NCBI GenBank assembly: GCA_031285625.1
Contig: JAITVV010000053.1
Location: 1-64,000 of the forward strand
DNA from: Prevotella sp.
Lineage (GTDB): Bacteria > Bacteroidota > Bacteroidia > Bacteroidales > Dysgonomonadaceae
Direction: 5' to 3'
Length of the DNA: 64,000 nt
The translations under genes were made by a program, and so were the position numbers. Positions 41,137-50,772 of this stretch are shown here, piece by piece. Every line of letters begins with the position of its first letter. Positions within the stretch are counted from its first letter, which is position 1. Under the pieces are notes generated by a model. The model was not told the origin of the DNA and did not search any database. It saw only the letters and a program-made list of their open reading frames with translations.

Positions 41137-42527
41137 TTCGCTTTCAAAATAAAATCCACTATAGGCGCCGGATTCGGAAAACTATGCGGGTGATGTTTAA
41201 ACCCGTGCTTCATCATCACCGTAATATTTCCGCCTGCCTCTTTTATTTTTCGTTCAAACTCTAAAGTCTGGGTAGGCGATACGGCTTCGTCCTGGTCGGC
41301 ACAAAGGATAAGTATCGGGTACTTTCCTTTCACTATTTCCTGTATCTTATCCATCGGGCTTCCTTTGAAGTTGCGGATATCGTCCCGTGTTTTCAGTCCA
41401 TACGCCGCCATAAAGTTCCTTGTCATCTCTCCCAGGTCTTCACCTTCCTTGTCAGCCAGATAGCGGCAGTCGAGCAGGGGATTGTCCACATATATACAAC
41501 TCACCTTATCCGGATTGGCCGCTGCCCAGCAGAACGAATACATCGCACCGCGGCTCATGCCTTCCATTGTGCTTTTCTTTGATAAACCCGCCTTTGTCAA
41601 TAGTTTATGAAAATCTGACCAGATAGACAGGGCTTCGGCGTTTCCCATCAGTTCGGCTACATCGCAGTAAACCAGATGGTATCCTCTTTCGAGTAAGGCA
41701 ATATCGGTCTGTGGCTCGTGTGCCCAGAAGCGTGTACGCCATATCCACGGTTTGCCTTTAGCGGCAACTTTAGGTTTAACTACCTTGCACTCTCTGCCTC
41801 TTAGTTTGAAGTCGGCACATGAATATCCTTTAAAATTACTGATAGTGTATGCCGTTTTTAGCTTGCTTAGTATATCGAATCCTTTATCTGTTTTCAGTGT
41901 AACCTGGTCATATAACCTTTTGGCGATAATGCCCGAACCCTCATCATTGGGGTGTATCTTGTCCGGAAATAAATCAGGTCTGTTAATCAGTAATGAGTGC
42001 ATATCCAGCACTTCCACGTTTTCATTATATGCGACTTGCTGGATTGCCGGGATAATATCGTTCACTATCACCGGATCCCATATCTGGTTGTTATCCGTTT
42101 CGAAAGAGACAAACGGCAGCATCAGGATAATACGCGGTTTTGAAGGCAGGTCTCTGAAAGCATTTACCATATCGCTGCAATCTTTTGCAAACTCGCTCAT
42201 ATGCACCCTGTTGACGGCTTTGGCATCGTTTCCGCCCAAATCGATAAAGACAATGTCGGGACTGCTGTTCAATGCTTTCTGGTAAGCTTCTGTATTCCGA
42301 TACGGATGGTCACCCTTGCGCAGCATCGTGCAACTGCTTACCCCGCAATTGATTATCTGATACTTGTCTCCCAATAGGCTGCCCAGTTGCGCAGGGTAGG
42401 AATCTTTCTTCGGGTCGGTGGTCAATGCCCCTTCGGTGATACTGGCTCCTACACAGACTATTTTGGTCTGTGCGTGGGTAATTATTACCAGAAGAAAGCA
42501 GGATAAGAGAGTCAATATATATTTCAT
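41121..42527 (-). CDS. Two-domain esterase: SGNH hydrolase fused to an alpha/beta hydrolase
   Basis: A 468-residue secreted protein. The N-terminal SGNH/GDSL domain (about 21-215) has S29 in G-A-S-I-T-E-G, N100 in G-G-N-D and H192 in D-K-I-H-P-N. The C-terminal alpha/beta hydrolase (about 230-465) has the nucleophile elbow G-M-S-R-G (S325), acid D411/D413 and a His cluster near 441-448. Two esterase folds in one chain suggest removal of two acyl decorations from one glycan. The start is the ATG at 42527, followed by a clear signal peptide; a 19-codon extension to 42584 merely translates the adjacent repeat. Confidence 0.85.
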   Translation of the reverse strand: MKYILTLLSCFLLVIITHAQTKIVCVGASITEGALTTDPKKDSYPAQLGSLLGDKYQIINCGVSSCTMLRKGDHPYRNTEAYQKALNSSPDIVFIDLGGNDAKAVNRVHMSEFAKDCSDMVNAFRDLPSKPRIILMLPFVSFETDNNQIWDPVIVNDIIPAIQQVAYNENVEVLDMHSLLINRPDLFPDKIHPNDEGSGIIAKRLYDQVTLKTDKGFDILSKLKTAYTISNFKGYSCADFKLRGRECKVVKPKVAAKGKPWIWRTRFWAHEPQTDIALLERGYHLVYCDVAELMGNAEALSIWSDFHKLLTKAGLSKKSTMEGMSRGAMYSFCWAAANPDKVSCIYVDNPLLDCRYLADKEGEDLGEMTRNFMAAYGLKTRDDIRNFKGSPMDKIQEIVKGKYPILILCADQDEAVSPTQTLEFERKIKEAGGNITVMMKHGFKHHPHSFPNPAPIVDFILKANCHSE

Positions 42528-42544
42528 GTTATTTTTTATTTCTT

Positions 42545-42638
42545 CTTTGTCATTCTGAGTGTAACGAAGAATCTCGACTCTCAAAAGATAGAGTCAAACA
42601 GGAAAGAGATTCTTCACTCCGTTCAGAATGACAAAGAG
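42545..42638. repeat. Dispersed palindromic repeat, copy 5
   Basis: CTTTGTCATTCTGAGTG...to...GTTCAGAATGACAAAGAG, 94 bp, at the junction between GH3 (42649-45321) and the esterase fusion gene. The arms are well matched. Confidence 0.9.
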
Positions 42639-42648
42639 ATGAATGATT

Positions 42649-45321
42649 TTATTCTACCACATTTATTGTCTGGGTTAAATGTATATTATTCGAAGAACTA
42701 CCCACCATTATTTCAAATTCACCCGGTTCTACTACCCGTTTCATCTCCGTGTTAATCAGTGATAGATGTTCCGGCTTGAGGGTTATCGTAACCTCTTTGC
42801 TTTCTCCTGCTTTCAGAAAGACGTTGGCAAAACCTTTGAGTAGTTTTACAGGAGTAGCTACACTGCTTACCTTATCATTAATATAGAGTTGTACTACTTC
42901 CGCACCATCCACGCTGCCTGTATTCCGCAGGTTGATAGTCACGGTGATATTATCGGTTGTTTTCGCGTTTTCCGGTTGTACACTCAGTGTTGAATAAGTG
43001 AAATTGGTATAGCTTAATCCATATCCGAATTCGTATAAAGGGTCGCCGTTTCCATCCACATACCTGCGGCTGGCAGATGGTTTCTTTGAATAATAGATAG
43101 GTAATGTTCCCTGTTCTTTCGGAAAACTGATACTTAATTTACCCGAAGGATTATAATCACCCCATATCACATCGGCTACGGCATCACCTCCCGCTTCGCC
43201 CGGATACCACGCTTGCAGCAATGCATTTGAATTTTCAGCAATTTCGGTGAGTACCAGCGGACGGCCTGTCAACATAACTGTTACCACAGGTTTGTTTGCC
43301 TGTTTTGCCGTTTTAATGATGTTGAGGTCTGCCTGATGCGGATACAGGTTTTGCCTGTCACGGCTTTCACCCACTTCGCTGTCGGTTTCGCCAATTACGA
43401 CAATAGTAACATCCGAAGCAGCGGAAGCGCGGGCTACATCCCTGAATAAGGATGATGATGTAAGCTGTGTCATTCTCCAACGCAGATTGACAAAGGCAAT
43501 GTCTTCTATCTCTGCGTATTCCAACCGGATAGGTATCTGCTTGCCACTTGTGAGGCTTATTTTTTTACTAAGCGTTTGTTTTACTTTCTCTTCACCCCAA
43601 CAGTCGATAAACAACTCGTTATTTATATACACACGCGCATAATCATCCGCGTTTAGCTGAAACTCATATTCACCGGTTACCGGAGCAGTGATATAGCCAC
43701 TCCAGCGCACGGAAAAGTTATCCGAATTGACACCCGGTGCAGGGCTGAGGTTGTGCCAGTAAACCGAAAGATTATCATTTATATCCGTATAGACAGGATT
43801 TCCTTCGAAGTTAATATTGTTGAAGAATGCAATATCCAGTCCGTTCTTTTCCTTATCTGAGTCTGGCGTCAGGGCTGTAGAAGGTATATTGGCAAAGCGT
43901 TCGGAGATATCACTGTTCACGAAATTTATCTTTACATCTTCACCGAAACGCTTTTTCAGAGCCTGATAGACTGTCACCCCTTTTGCTCCGGCAGGGGAAT
44001 ATCCCCCGAGAGAAGACACATTTGCAAGATTGCCGACAAGGGCGATAGATTTTATATCTTTTTTCAGAGGGAGAACGCCATCTTTGTTTTCAAGCAATAC
44101 GATTGATTTGCGGGCTGCTTCGAGTGCGAGCTTCTGATGTTCCTCACTCCTGTATACTTTCGCAGCCAGTGTTTCGTCCGTATATGGATTATCGAATAGT
44201 CCGAGTTCAAATTTTACCCGTAATACTCCGGCTACTGCCCTGTTCAGGTCTTTTTCGGATAATCTACCCTCCTTAACTGCTTTTGCCACTGTGTTTTGGA
44301 AAACATCATGCGGGTAGTCGTAGAACTGCATATCCAGTCCGGCGGCTATTGATTTGATAATCGCTTCTTCTCCATCGGCAACAGTATGGTGGTCTTTATA
44401 TTGTTTGGCAATGGCTCCGAGGTCGGATACTACAAAGCCGTCGAATCCCCATTCGTCCCTCAGTATTGTTTTCAACAGCCACGGGTCGGCAATAGCCGGA
44501 ACGCCGTCCCTCTCGTGATAAGCAGCCATTATTCCTTTGGCTTTGGCCTCGGTAACGGCTTTTTCAAATATATACAGGTGTGTCGAACGAGCTTCGCGTT
44601 CCCCGATAAATACAGGGGCTGTGTTTACGCCGCCTTCGGGTATGCCGTGAATGGCAAAATGCTTCGGTTCGGCAACCACTGTATTATTGTCTTTCAGGCT
44701 GTTCCCCTGCATTCCCTTGATAAGGCTGACCGCATAGCGTGATGACAGGTAAGGGTCTTCTCCAAATGTTTCTTCGGTGCGCCCCCAGCGTATATCGCGT
44801 GCCAGGTCGAGATTAGGCCCCAGAATGAAATGTACGCCATGTGCCCGGGCTTCGGCAGCGATGGCTTTACCTATATTATTTACCAATATGGTATCCCATG
44901 AAGATGAGTTACCGATAGGGGTAGGAAACGTCGTGGCTCCCGCCCCCTGGTATCCGTGTAGTGCTTCTTCGATGAAAATAACAGGAATCCCTAAACGTGA
45001 GTTTTCGATGGCACGTTTTTGTACGGCATTGGCTATGGCCGCTGTCTTCGGATAAAAGTCGTGAATGGATCCGATGCACATGGAGTCGATAAAGAAGGCT
45101 GCTTCTTTTTCTTTCAGCTTATCCGGCCCATCCAGAATATCGTTAGCCGAAAGCATGTCCAGTTGGGCGGCTTTCTCTTCCAGTGTCATTCGCGACAATA
45201 AATCATTTACCCTGTCCTCCACAGGTGCATTCGCATCTTTGTAAACCGGGTTGTCGGAACATCCCGCGCTGAAGAGCAAGAGCGATAAAAATGCCGTGCA
45301 TATAAGATTCCTTTTTTTCAT
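42649..45321 (-). CDS. GH3 glycosidase with inserted PA14 domain (lipoprotein)
   Basis: An 890-residue GH3 lipoprotein (lipobox S-A-G-C, C21). The nucleophile is D300 in G-F-V-V-S-D-L-G-A; K220-H221 (P-K-H) and R179-G-R (W-G-R) mark the sugar pocket. A PA14-like insert (about 510-620; N-A-D-D-Y-A-R-V-Y-I-N) interrupts the second domain. A fibronectin-like domain (about 770-890) ends the chain. It is likely an exo-beta-glucosidase or beta-xylosidase anchored to a membrane. Confidence 0.92.
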   Translation of the reverse strand: MKKRNLICTAFLSLLLFSAGCSDNPVYKDANAPVEDRVNDLLSRMTLEEKAAQLDMLSANDILDGPDKLKEKEAAFFIDSMCIGSIHDFYPKTAAIANAVQKRAIENSRLGIPVIFIEEALHGYQGAGATTFPTPIGNSSSWDTILVNNIGKAIAAEARAHGVHFILGPNLDLARDIRWGRTEETFGEDPYLSSRYAVSLIKGMQGNSLKDNNTVVAEPKHFAIHGIPEGGVNTAPVFIGEREARSTHLYIFEKAVTEAKAKGIMAAYHERDGVPAIADPWLLKTILRDEWGFDGFVVSDLGAIAKQYKDHHTVADGEEAIIKSIAAGLDMQFYDYPHDVFQNTVAKAVKEGRLSEKDLNRAVAGVLRVKFELGLFDNPYTDETLAAKVYRSEEHQKLALEAARKSIVLLENKDGVLPLKKDIKSIALVGNLANVSSLGGYSPAGAKGVTVYQALKKRFGEDVKINFVNSDISERFANIPSTALTPDSDKEKNGLDIAFFNNINFEGNPVYTDINDNLSVYWHNLSPAPGVNSDNFSVRWSGYITAPVTGEYEFQLNADDYARVYINNELFIDCWGEEKVKQTLSKKISLTSGKQIPIRLEYAEIEDIAFVNLRWRMTQLTSSSLFRDVARASAASDVTIVVIGETDSEVGESRDRQNLYPHQADLNIIKTAKQANKPVVTVMLTGRPLVLTEIAENSNALLQAWYPGEAGGDAVADVIWGDYNPSGKLSISFPKEQGTLPIYYSKKPSASRRYVDGNGDPLYEFGYGLSYTNFTYSTLSVQPENAKTTDNITVTINLRNTGSVDGAEVVQLYINDKVSSVATPVKLLKGFANVFLKAGESKEVTITLKPEHLSLINTEMKRVVEPGEFEIMVGSSSNNIHLTQTINVVE

Positions 45322-45351
45322 GATTAAAATTATTAAGGTTATTTTTTAGGT

Positions 45352-45442
45352 CTTTGTCATTTTGAACGGAGTGAAAAATCTCTTTCCTCTTTGAATATAA
45401 CTGTTGAGGGTCGAGATGCTTCGTTGCCTCAGCATGACAAAA
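45352..45442. repeat. Dispersed palindromic repeat, copy 6
   Basis: TCTTTGTCATTTTGAACGGAG...to...CTCAGCATGACAAA, 91 bp, between GH31 and the downstream GH3 gene. The central loop is long and the arms less perfect than in copies 5 and 8. Confidence 0.85.
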
Positions 45443-45544
45443 AAGTATGATACAATTAGTAATTTTTTAATTCAAATTTATTTTTTCAGCATTAATAAAC
45501 TCATTAAAAAACACATTAAGACCTCCTTAAAATCCTTATTAATA

Positions 45545-47908
45545 CTACATTTTTACATTAATCTCCTGTCCCTGATATACAATTTGCTTGTCAGCCTGCG
45601 AAATGGTGTTTATATTCTTGCCATCTTTAATAATTGTGACATTGAAAGTGCGGTTTTTCAACATGCCCGGAAATTCTCCCTGACGCGTTCCGATAGTTAG
45701 TGTTCCGGTTTTGTCGTCCCATTTCATTTTTATGGTCGAAAAGATGCCTTTTTCGTAATTGTAGTTATCGTTTTCATCTTCATATAGTACAAACTCGGCA
45801 TCAGCGCCGGGGAAAATGAAAAGGTTGAGGTTATCCCATCTCTTTTCCTCGGCATACTGTACTTTCGGACCCCACGGTAGGATACTTCCTGCTTTGATAT
45901 ATAGTGGAATAATATCAATAGGTGTTGCCTTACTGATTTCTTTTCCACCTTCTGTTTTCTCTCCTGTCCAGAAGTCGTACCAGTCGGCACCTTTCGGTAA
46001 GTATACTTTATGTGATTTTAGAGTGCTGAAATCTTCAACAGCACTGCCGTTTACACGGTTCACATACATAGAGTCGGTTACAGGGGCAACAAGAATAGAT
46101 TTTCCGAACATAAACTGATTGTTTATATCATGCACTTTGGCATCGCTGGCGAAGTCCATACTTAAAGCGCGCATCATAGAGCCTGCATTGGCTGTAATGT
46201 CGTGACCGATAGAGTACATATACGGCAACAGGCTGTAACGCAGATTGATATATTTCTCTTGTGTATCGTAAGCCCAGTCACCTTTTTGCCCGAACTGGAA
46301 AATCTCACGTGGGGTACTTGTCCCATGCGAACGCATCATCGGGGTGAATGTAGCGAACTGCATCCAGCGTACATACAATTCATGGTAGGCTTTGTCCCTG
46401 ATGCCTTCAGGATATACATGGTGTGCAAAGAACCCGCCTATATCTGTGTTCCAGTAAGGAATTCCGCAAAGTGAGAAATTAAGACCGGCAGAAATCTGGT
46501 CACGAAGCACATCCCAGCGTGAAACGATATCACCCGACCATGAGTTTGCCCCATAGCGTTGTTGCCCGGCAAAGGCAGAACGGGTAAGGATATACACGCG
46601 CTTATCGGAAGTAACCTGGCGTTGATAATCGTACACACTACCTACTGATACAAGAGGGAAAGCATTATATACACTACGAAGCGGTCCCAGATAAGTTTGT
46701 TGATTCAGCTCTTTTTTTCCTCCCGAGTATTCAGGTTCGGTAGCGTCCAGCCACCAGCCATCCATACCTATTGAGAAGATATTCTTATTCATATAATCCC
46801 AGTAGATTTTGCGTGCTTCCGGATTGAAGGCATCATATACTTTCACACCGTTATTATGCGGAAATGTCTCGAAATCGAGCAACAGGTTTTTCTTTTTCAG
46901 GTCTTTATGAATATTTGTGTTTGGTCCGAAAGACGGCCATACAGATATAGCTATATGTGCATTCATCTTATGCACTTCGTCTATCATCTTTTTCGGGTTG
47001 GGGAATGTAGGATTACCAAATTCCACGGCGTTCCAATGCGTATTGTCGGTACTCCAGTATTGCCAGTCCTGCACAATACCATCGAGCGGAATATTTAGTT
47101 CGCGGTATTTTTTTACAACATCCAACAGTTCGTCCTGTGATGTATACCGTTCGCGGCTTTGCCAGAATCCGTATGTCCATAGCGGATACATAGGAGCCTG
47201 TCCTGTAAGTTCACGAATACGGGCGATTGTTCCATCAGCATCTTTTCCGTACATGAAGTAATAGTCGATGCAATTGCCGGCCGTAGAAGTAAATGACAAA
47301 CCATCATATGAATCTTTGTAAGTAGTAGGGGAGTAGTTGTCCCAGAAAACAGCATAGCCTTTAACCGAATGGATAATCGGTATGGCTATTTCCATATTCA
47401 CCTGACGGAGATGAACCTCCTGTCCGCGCTGGTTCATCTTTCCTTGTTGGTGTTGTCCCAGTCCGTAAACAGCTTCCTGCTTATCCAAAAGGAATGTTTG
47501 CTGTACTTCATACGTTTTACCGCTTTCATAATTCTTAGGAGTAAATACGGAAGAAACACTTTTCTCAGCAATAAAAGGGCGGGTATCTGTTCCATTGAAA
47601 AGCACATCCCCGGTAGTCAGGTTCAGGGTGACAATCAGGTCAGCCGTATTCAGCGTGATTACATTGTTGAACTGTTCAATCCTGAAATCCGTATTTTCGG
47701 GTTCTTTGATAACGGACAGGCTTTTCTTATCCGGTGCTTCTTCCTGAGGATATTTCAGTACCCTGACAATCTGCGGGCTGAAAAACTGAATTTCGATACT
47801 CGTAGATTTTACATTGGTCTTTACTCCCTGCGGCGTGCGTTGGTAATTTTGTGCAACCAACTGACCGGAAAAAATAAGAATGAGAAATGTAATAAATGCT
47901 TTTTTCAT
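45545..47908 (-). CDS. GH31 alpha-glycosidase (alpha-xylosidase/alpha-glucosidase)
   Basis: A 787-residue secreted GH31 enzyme, start at the ATG at 47908 (signal peptide ends L-V-A-Q; the frame extension to 47941 reads repeat DNA). The nucleophile is D388 in W-W-L-D-A-T-E-P-E and the predicted acid/base D460 in W-S-G-D. It retains the N-terminal beta-sandwich and C-terminal DUF5110-like domain. The D-A-T-E-P-E form is common in alpha-xylosidases, but alpha-glucosidase activity cannot be excluded. In this PUL it would remove alpha-linked xylose or glucose branches. Confidence 0.92.
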   Translation of the reverse strand: MKKAFITFLILIFSGQLVAQNYQRTPQGVKTNVKSTSIEIQFFSPQIVRVLKYPQEEAPDKKSLSVIKEPENTDFRIEQFNNVITLNTADLIVTLNLTTGDVLFNGTDTRPFIAEKSVSSVFTPKNYESGKTYEVQQTFLLDKQEAVYGLGQHQQGKMNQRGQEVHLRQVNMEIAIPIIHSVKGYAVFWDNYSPTTYKDSYDGLSFTSTAGNCIDYYFMYGKDADGTIARIRELTGQAPMYPLWTYGFWQSRERYTSQDELLDVVKKYRELNIPLDGIVQDWQYWSTDNTHWNAVEFGNPTFPNPKKMIDEVHKMNAHIAISVWPSFGPNTNIHKDLKKKNLLLDFETFPHNNGVKVYDAFNPEARKIYWDYMNKNIFSIGMDGWWLDATEPEYSGGKKELNQQTYLGPLRSVYNAFPLVSVGSVYDYQRQVTSDKRVYILTRSAFAGQQRYGANSWSGDIVSRWDVLRDQISAGLNFSLCGIPYWNTDIGGFFAHHVYPEGIRDKAYHELYVRWMQFATFTPMMRSHGTSTPREIFQFGQKGDWAYDTQEKYINLRYSLLPYMYSIGHDITANAGSMMRALSMDFASDAKVHDINNQFMFGKSILVAPVTDSMYVNRVNGSAVEDFSTLKSHKVYLPKGADWYDFWTGEKTEGGKEISKATPIDIIPLYIKAGSILPWGPKVQYAEEKRWDNLNLFIFPGADAEFVLYEDENDNYNYEKGIFSTIKMKWDDKTGTLTIGTRQGEFPGMLKNRTFNVTIIKDGKNINTISQADKQIVYQGQEINVKM

Positions 47909-47930
47909 GATTATATTGTTTTGTACTTGT

Positions 47931-48043
47931 CTCTTTGTCATTGACTACACTTTGTTTCGTCGAACATTGTTTCTGAACGAAGTGAAAAATCTCGTATCTC
48001 TTTGAGGGTCGAGATTCTTCGTTACACTCAGAATGACAAAGAG
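47931..48043. repeat. Dispersed palindromic repeat, copy 7 (long form)
   Basis: CTCTTTGTCATTGACTACACT...to...CTCAGAATGACAAAGAG, 113 bp, between the GH3 at 48052-50643 and GH31. Its left side contains the inverted counterpart of the extra block in copy 2. Confidence 0.88.
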
Positions 48044-48051
48044 GGTATTTA

Positions 48052-50643
48052 TTAATTACCGACTTGTAACTCGTAACTGCCCACAGGGCGAAGTAACTTG
48101 TAACTACTTTTCAATCGGATATCGGCAGACGAAGAGCCAACCATAAATTCATAGTTGCCGTGAGGCACAATGAATTGTCCGCTCTCAGTGTCCCAATATC
48201 TTAACAGGTCTTTCCTTATTTCGATTTCGATATTTCTGGTCTCTCCCTTTTTGAGGGTATTACGCTGAAAGCCTTTGAGTTCTTTTATCGGTGTAAACTC
48301 TCCGGTATGAGGTAGTTTTACATATACCTGTGAAACTTCATCGCCATTCATTTTACCTGTGTTTTTCAGGTTGAACGACACTTTTACGGTGTTTCCGTTA
48401 TCACTTATTTTCAGATTGTTATAAGCAAAAGTTGTATAGCTTAATCCATACCCGAAAGGATATAGTGGTTTACCTTTAAAGTATTGATACGTCCTGCCTT
48501 TAGAGATATCGTAATCATCAAATGCAGGCAGTTCATCAAGGCTATTGTAGTAGGTTATCGGCAGCCGTCCTCCGGGATTGTAGTCTCCAAATAATACTTC
48601 GGCTACCGCAGTTCCCCCTTGCTCGCCCGGGTACCAGGCATTCACTATGGCAGGGATATTCTCGTCCATCCAGTTGATAGCCAAAGAGCTACCTGCAACA
48701 AGTACTACAACAATATTAGGATTCACTTTGTATATTTCCTCTATAAATTCCATCTGGTCGACAGGCAGGTGAATGTCATACCTGTCTTGCCCTTCACGTT
48801 CTATTGTTTTATTGATACCCAGTACGGCAATCACACGTTCACATTCGCGCACAGCCTTGCCGGCTTCACCATACATATCGAGGCGTTCTTTTGTATCTAT
48901 TGCCGGTACTTTCCAATATAATTTAGCAACTGCATTGTCGCGGTTATTGAAATACTCGGCTTTGATGTCATATTCTTTTCCGGCTTCGAGACGGAGGCTG
49001 ACCGAGTCGGTCGAAATACTTCTTTCATGCCATTCATCAATCAGTTTTTTATCATCTATGAAAAGGCGGCATCCATCATCCGCATTGAAATAAATCGTAT
49101 AGTCTCCCGATACGGCAGGTTTTAATTTTCCTGTCCAGCGTATAGAAATAGGAAATGGAGGAATAAACGGGTCGGGCGCCTGATTTGCAGGCTCGAAGTT
49201 TATCCATTCTTCGGTGCGTGTTTTAGCGTTACCTGTAAGTTCCATATTGGTAAAGTATTCCGTTTTCAGTCCACCGGGAAAATGTGTTGCAGATATCATT
49301 TCTTTTCCGTCCATAGCTGATTTCCACGGGGCATAGACAATCTTCACCTTATCTCCTACCTTATCTTTTATCCCTTGCAAAACCGATACCGGAGCGTTGG
49401 CAGGTATGCCGCTATAATCTCCAAACTCAGAGTTGCCTGCATTGATACCGACAACAGCTATGGATTTTACTTTTTTAGGATTGATAGGCAGGGCATTGTT
49501 CTTATTCTTCAACAAGACAATACTCTGGCGGGCAGACTCCAAAGCCAGTTGCTTGTGTGCTTCGGAACCGACCACAGAAGGAGAGATTTTGTTATAAGGA
49601 TTTAGGGTTGGGTCGTCAAATAAACCTAAATGCATACGGGCTCTCAATACCCTGTATGCAGCCGTGTCTATATCGGCTTGCGATACCATATATTGGTTAT
49701 AAGCGTTCAGCAGCGGTTGCATATATACATCATCGCCACATTCGAGGTCGAGCCCTGCCTTGATAGAAAGCGTGGCGGCGGCTTCTTTTGTTTTCACATA
49801 TTTCATAGCCGACACCAAGAGGCTTGGTCCTCCACAGTCGGAAACCACATAGCCGTTAAAGCCCCAGTCGTGTCGCAGGACTTTGGTCAGCAGCCACGGA
49901 TTAGCCGTGCAAGGCACATCGTTGATAGCATTATATGCTGACATAATGGAAGCGGATTTTCCTTCCCTGACACACATTTCGAATGCAGGGAAATAGTATT
50001 CCCGCAGTTGCTTTTCTGAAATCTGCGGATTGCAGACAAAGCGGTTATGCTCCTCGTTATTGGCGGCGAAATGCTTCGGTGTGGAAACGATTTTCAGGTA
50101 GCGAGGGTCATTGCCTTGCAGCCCTTTTACAAAGGCTGTTCCTAATACACCCGATAGGTAAGGGTCTTCTCCGTATGTCTCGGGTGTGCGTCCCCAACGC
50201 GGGTCGCGTGCCATATTAACGGTCGGTGACCAGAAGGTAAGCAGGTCGGTAAAACGCTGTGTTTGCAGCCTACCTTGTTCCAGTTCGTTCCAACGTCCGC
50301 GCGCCTCATCCGAAATAGCTGTGGCTATCCGGTAATGCAGGTCGGGATTCCACATACTGGCAAGTCCTATAGCCTGCGGAAATACGGTAAAGCGTCCCGG
50401 GCGTACTACGCCGTGCAGGGACTCGTTGCCGTGGTAATATTTGGGTATTTGCAGGCGCTCTATACCAGGAGAGGTTGCTCTTAGTAAACTGATTTTTTCC
50501 TCTATGGTTAATTGGGACAATAAGTCCATGATACGGTCGTGCGTAGGCGCACTCTCGTCCAGATAAATGTCTTTCTTTTGAGCATTTGCTGATGATAAGA
50601 CAAATAGAAAGCAAATAAGTATGATTCCCTTGTATATTTTCAT
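48052..50643 (-). CDS. GH3 glycosidase with PA14 domain (xylosidase-like)
   Basis: An 863-residue secreted GH3 enzyme, start at the ATG at 50643 (signal ends S-A-N-A-Q). The nucleophile is D269 in G-Y-V-V-S-D-C-G-G; P-K-H (189-191), W-G-R (150-152) and E-S-L-H-G-V are present. The domain arrangement and the E-S-L-H-G-V / S-D-C-G-G motifs resemble bacterial and plant beta-xylosidase-like GH3s. A PA14 domain lies at about 465-600. The C-terminal 12 residues after K-S-S-Y-K-L run into low-complexity intergenic DNA, so the natural end may be slightly shorter in relatives. Confidence 0.92.
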   Translation of the reverse strand: MKIYKGIILICFLFVLSSANAQKKDIYLDESAPTHDRIMDLLSQLTIEEKISLLRATSPGIERLQIPKYYHGNESLHGVVRPGRFTVFPQAIGLASMWNPDLHYRIATAISDEARGRWNELEQGRLQTQRFTDLLTFWSPTVNMARDPRWGRTPETYGEDPYLSGVLGTAFVKGLQGNDPRYLKIVSTPKHFAANNEEHNRFVCNPQISEKQLREYYFPAFEMCVREGKSASIMSAYNAINDVPCTANPWLLTKVLRHDWGFNGYVVSDCGGPSLLVSAMKYVKTKEAAATLSIKAGLDLECGDDVYMQPLLNAYNQYMVSQADIDTAAYRVLRARMHLGLFDDPTLNPYNKISPSVVGSEAHKQLALESARQSIVLLKNKNNALPINPKKVKSIAVVGINAGNSEFGDYSGIPANAPVSVLQGIKDKVGDKVKIVYAPWKSAMDGKEMISATHFPGGLKTEYFTNMELTGNAKTRTEEWINFEPANQAPDPFIPPFPISIRWTGKLKPAVSGDYTIYFNADDGCRLFIDDKKLIDEWHERSISTDSVSLRLEAGKEYDIKAEYFNNRDNAVAKLYWKVPAIDTKERLDMYGEAGKAVRECERVIAVLGINKTIEREGQDRYDIHLPVDQMEFIEEIYKVNPNIVVVLVAGSSLAINWMDENIPAIVNAWYPGEQGGTAVAEVLFGDYNPGGRLPITYYNSLDELPAFDDYDISKGRTYQYFKGKPLYPFGYGLSYTTFAYNNLKISDNGNTVKVSFNLKNTGKMNGDEVSQVYVKLPHTGEFTPIKELKGFQRNTLKKGETRNIEIEIRKDLLRYWDTESGQFIVPHGNYEFMVGSSSADIRLKSSYKLLRPVGSYELQVGN

Positions 50644-50658
50644 TGTTATTGTATTATT

Positions 50659-50741
50659 CTCTTTGTCATTCTGAGTGCAACGAAGAATCTCGACCCTCAA
50701 AGAGATAAGAGATTCTTCACTTCGTTCAGAATGACAAAGAG
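50659..50741. repeat. Dispersed palindromic repeat, copy 8
   Basis: CTCTTTGTCATTCTGAGTG...to...GTTCAGAATGACAAAGAG, 83 bp, between the beta-helix gene and the downstream GH3 gene. It is one of the best-paired copies and resembles copy 5 closely. Confidence 0.9.
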
Positions 50742-50772
50742 GGTTTTATTGTTAACTGATGATTGTTAACTG

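Noticed and set aside
48052-48090. Extra C-terminal 12 residues of the second GH3 as a functional tail
   Set aside because: The sequence looks like low-complexity intergenic DNA (repeated AACTTGTAACT-like words); kept within the gene only because no earlier stop exists.
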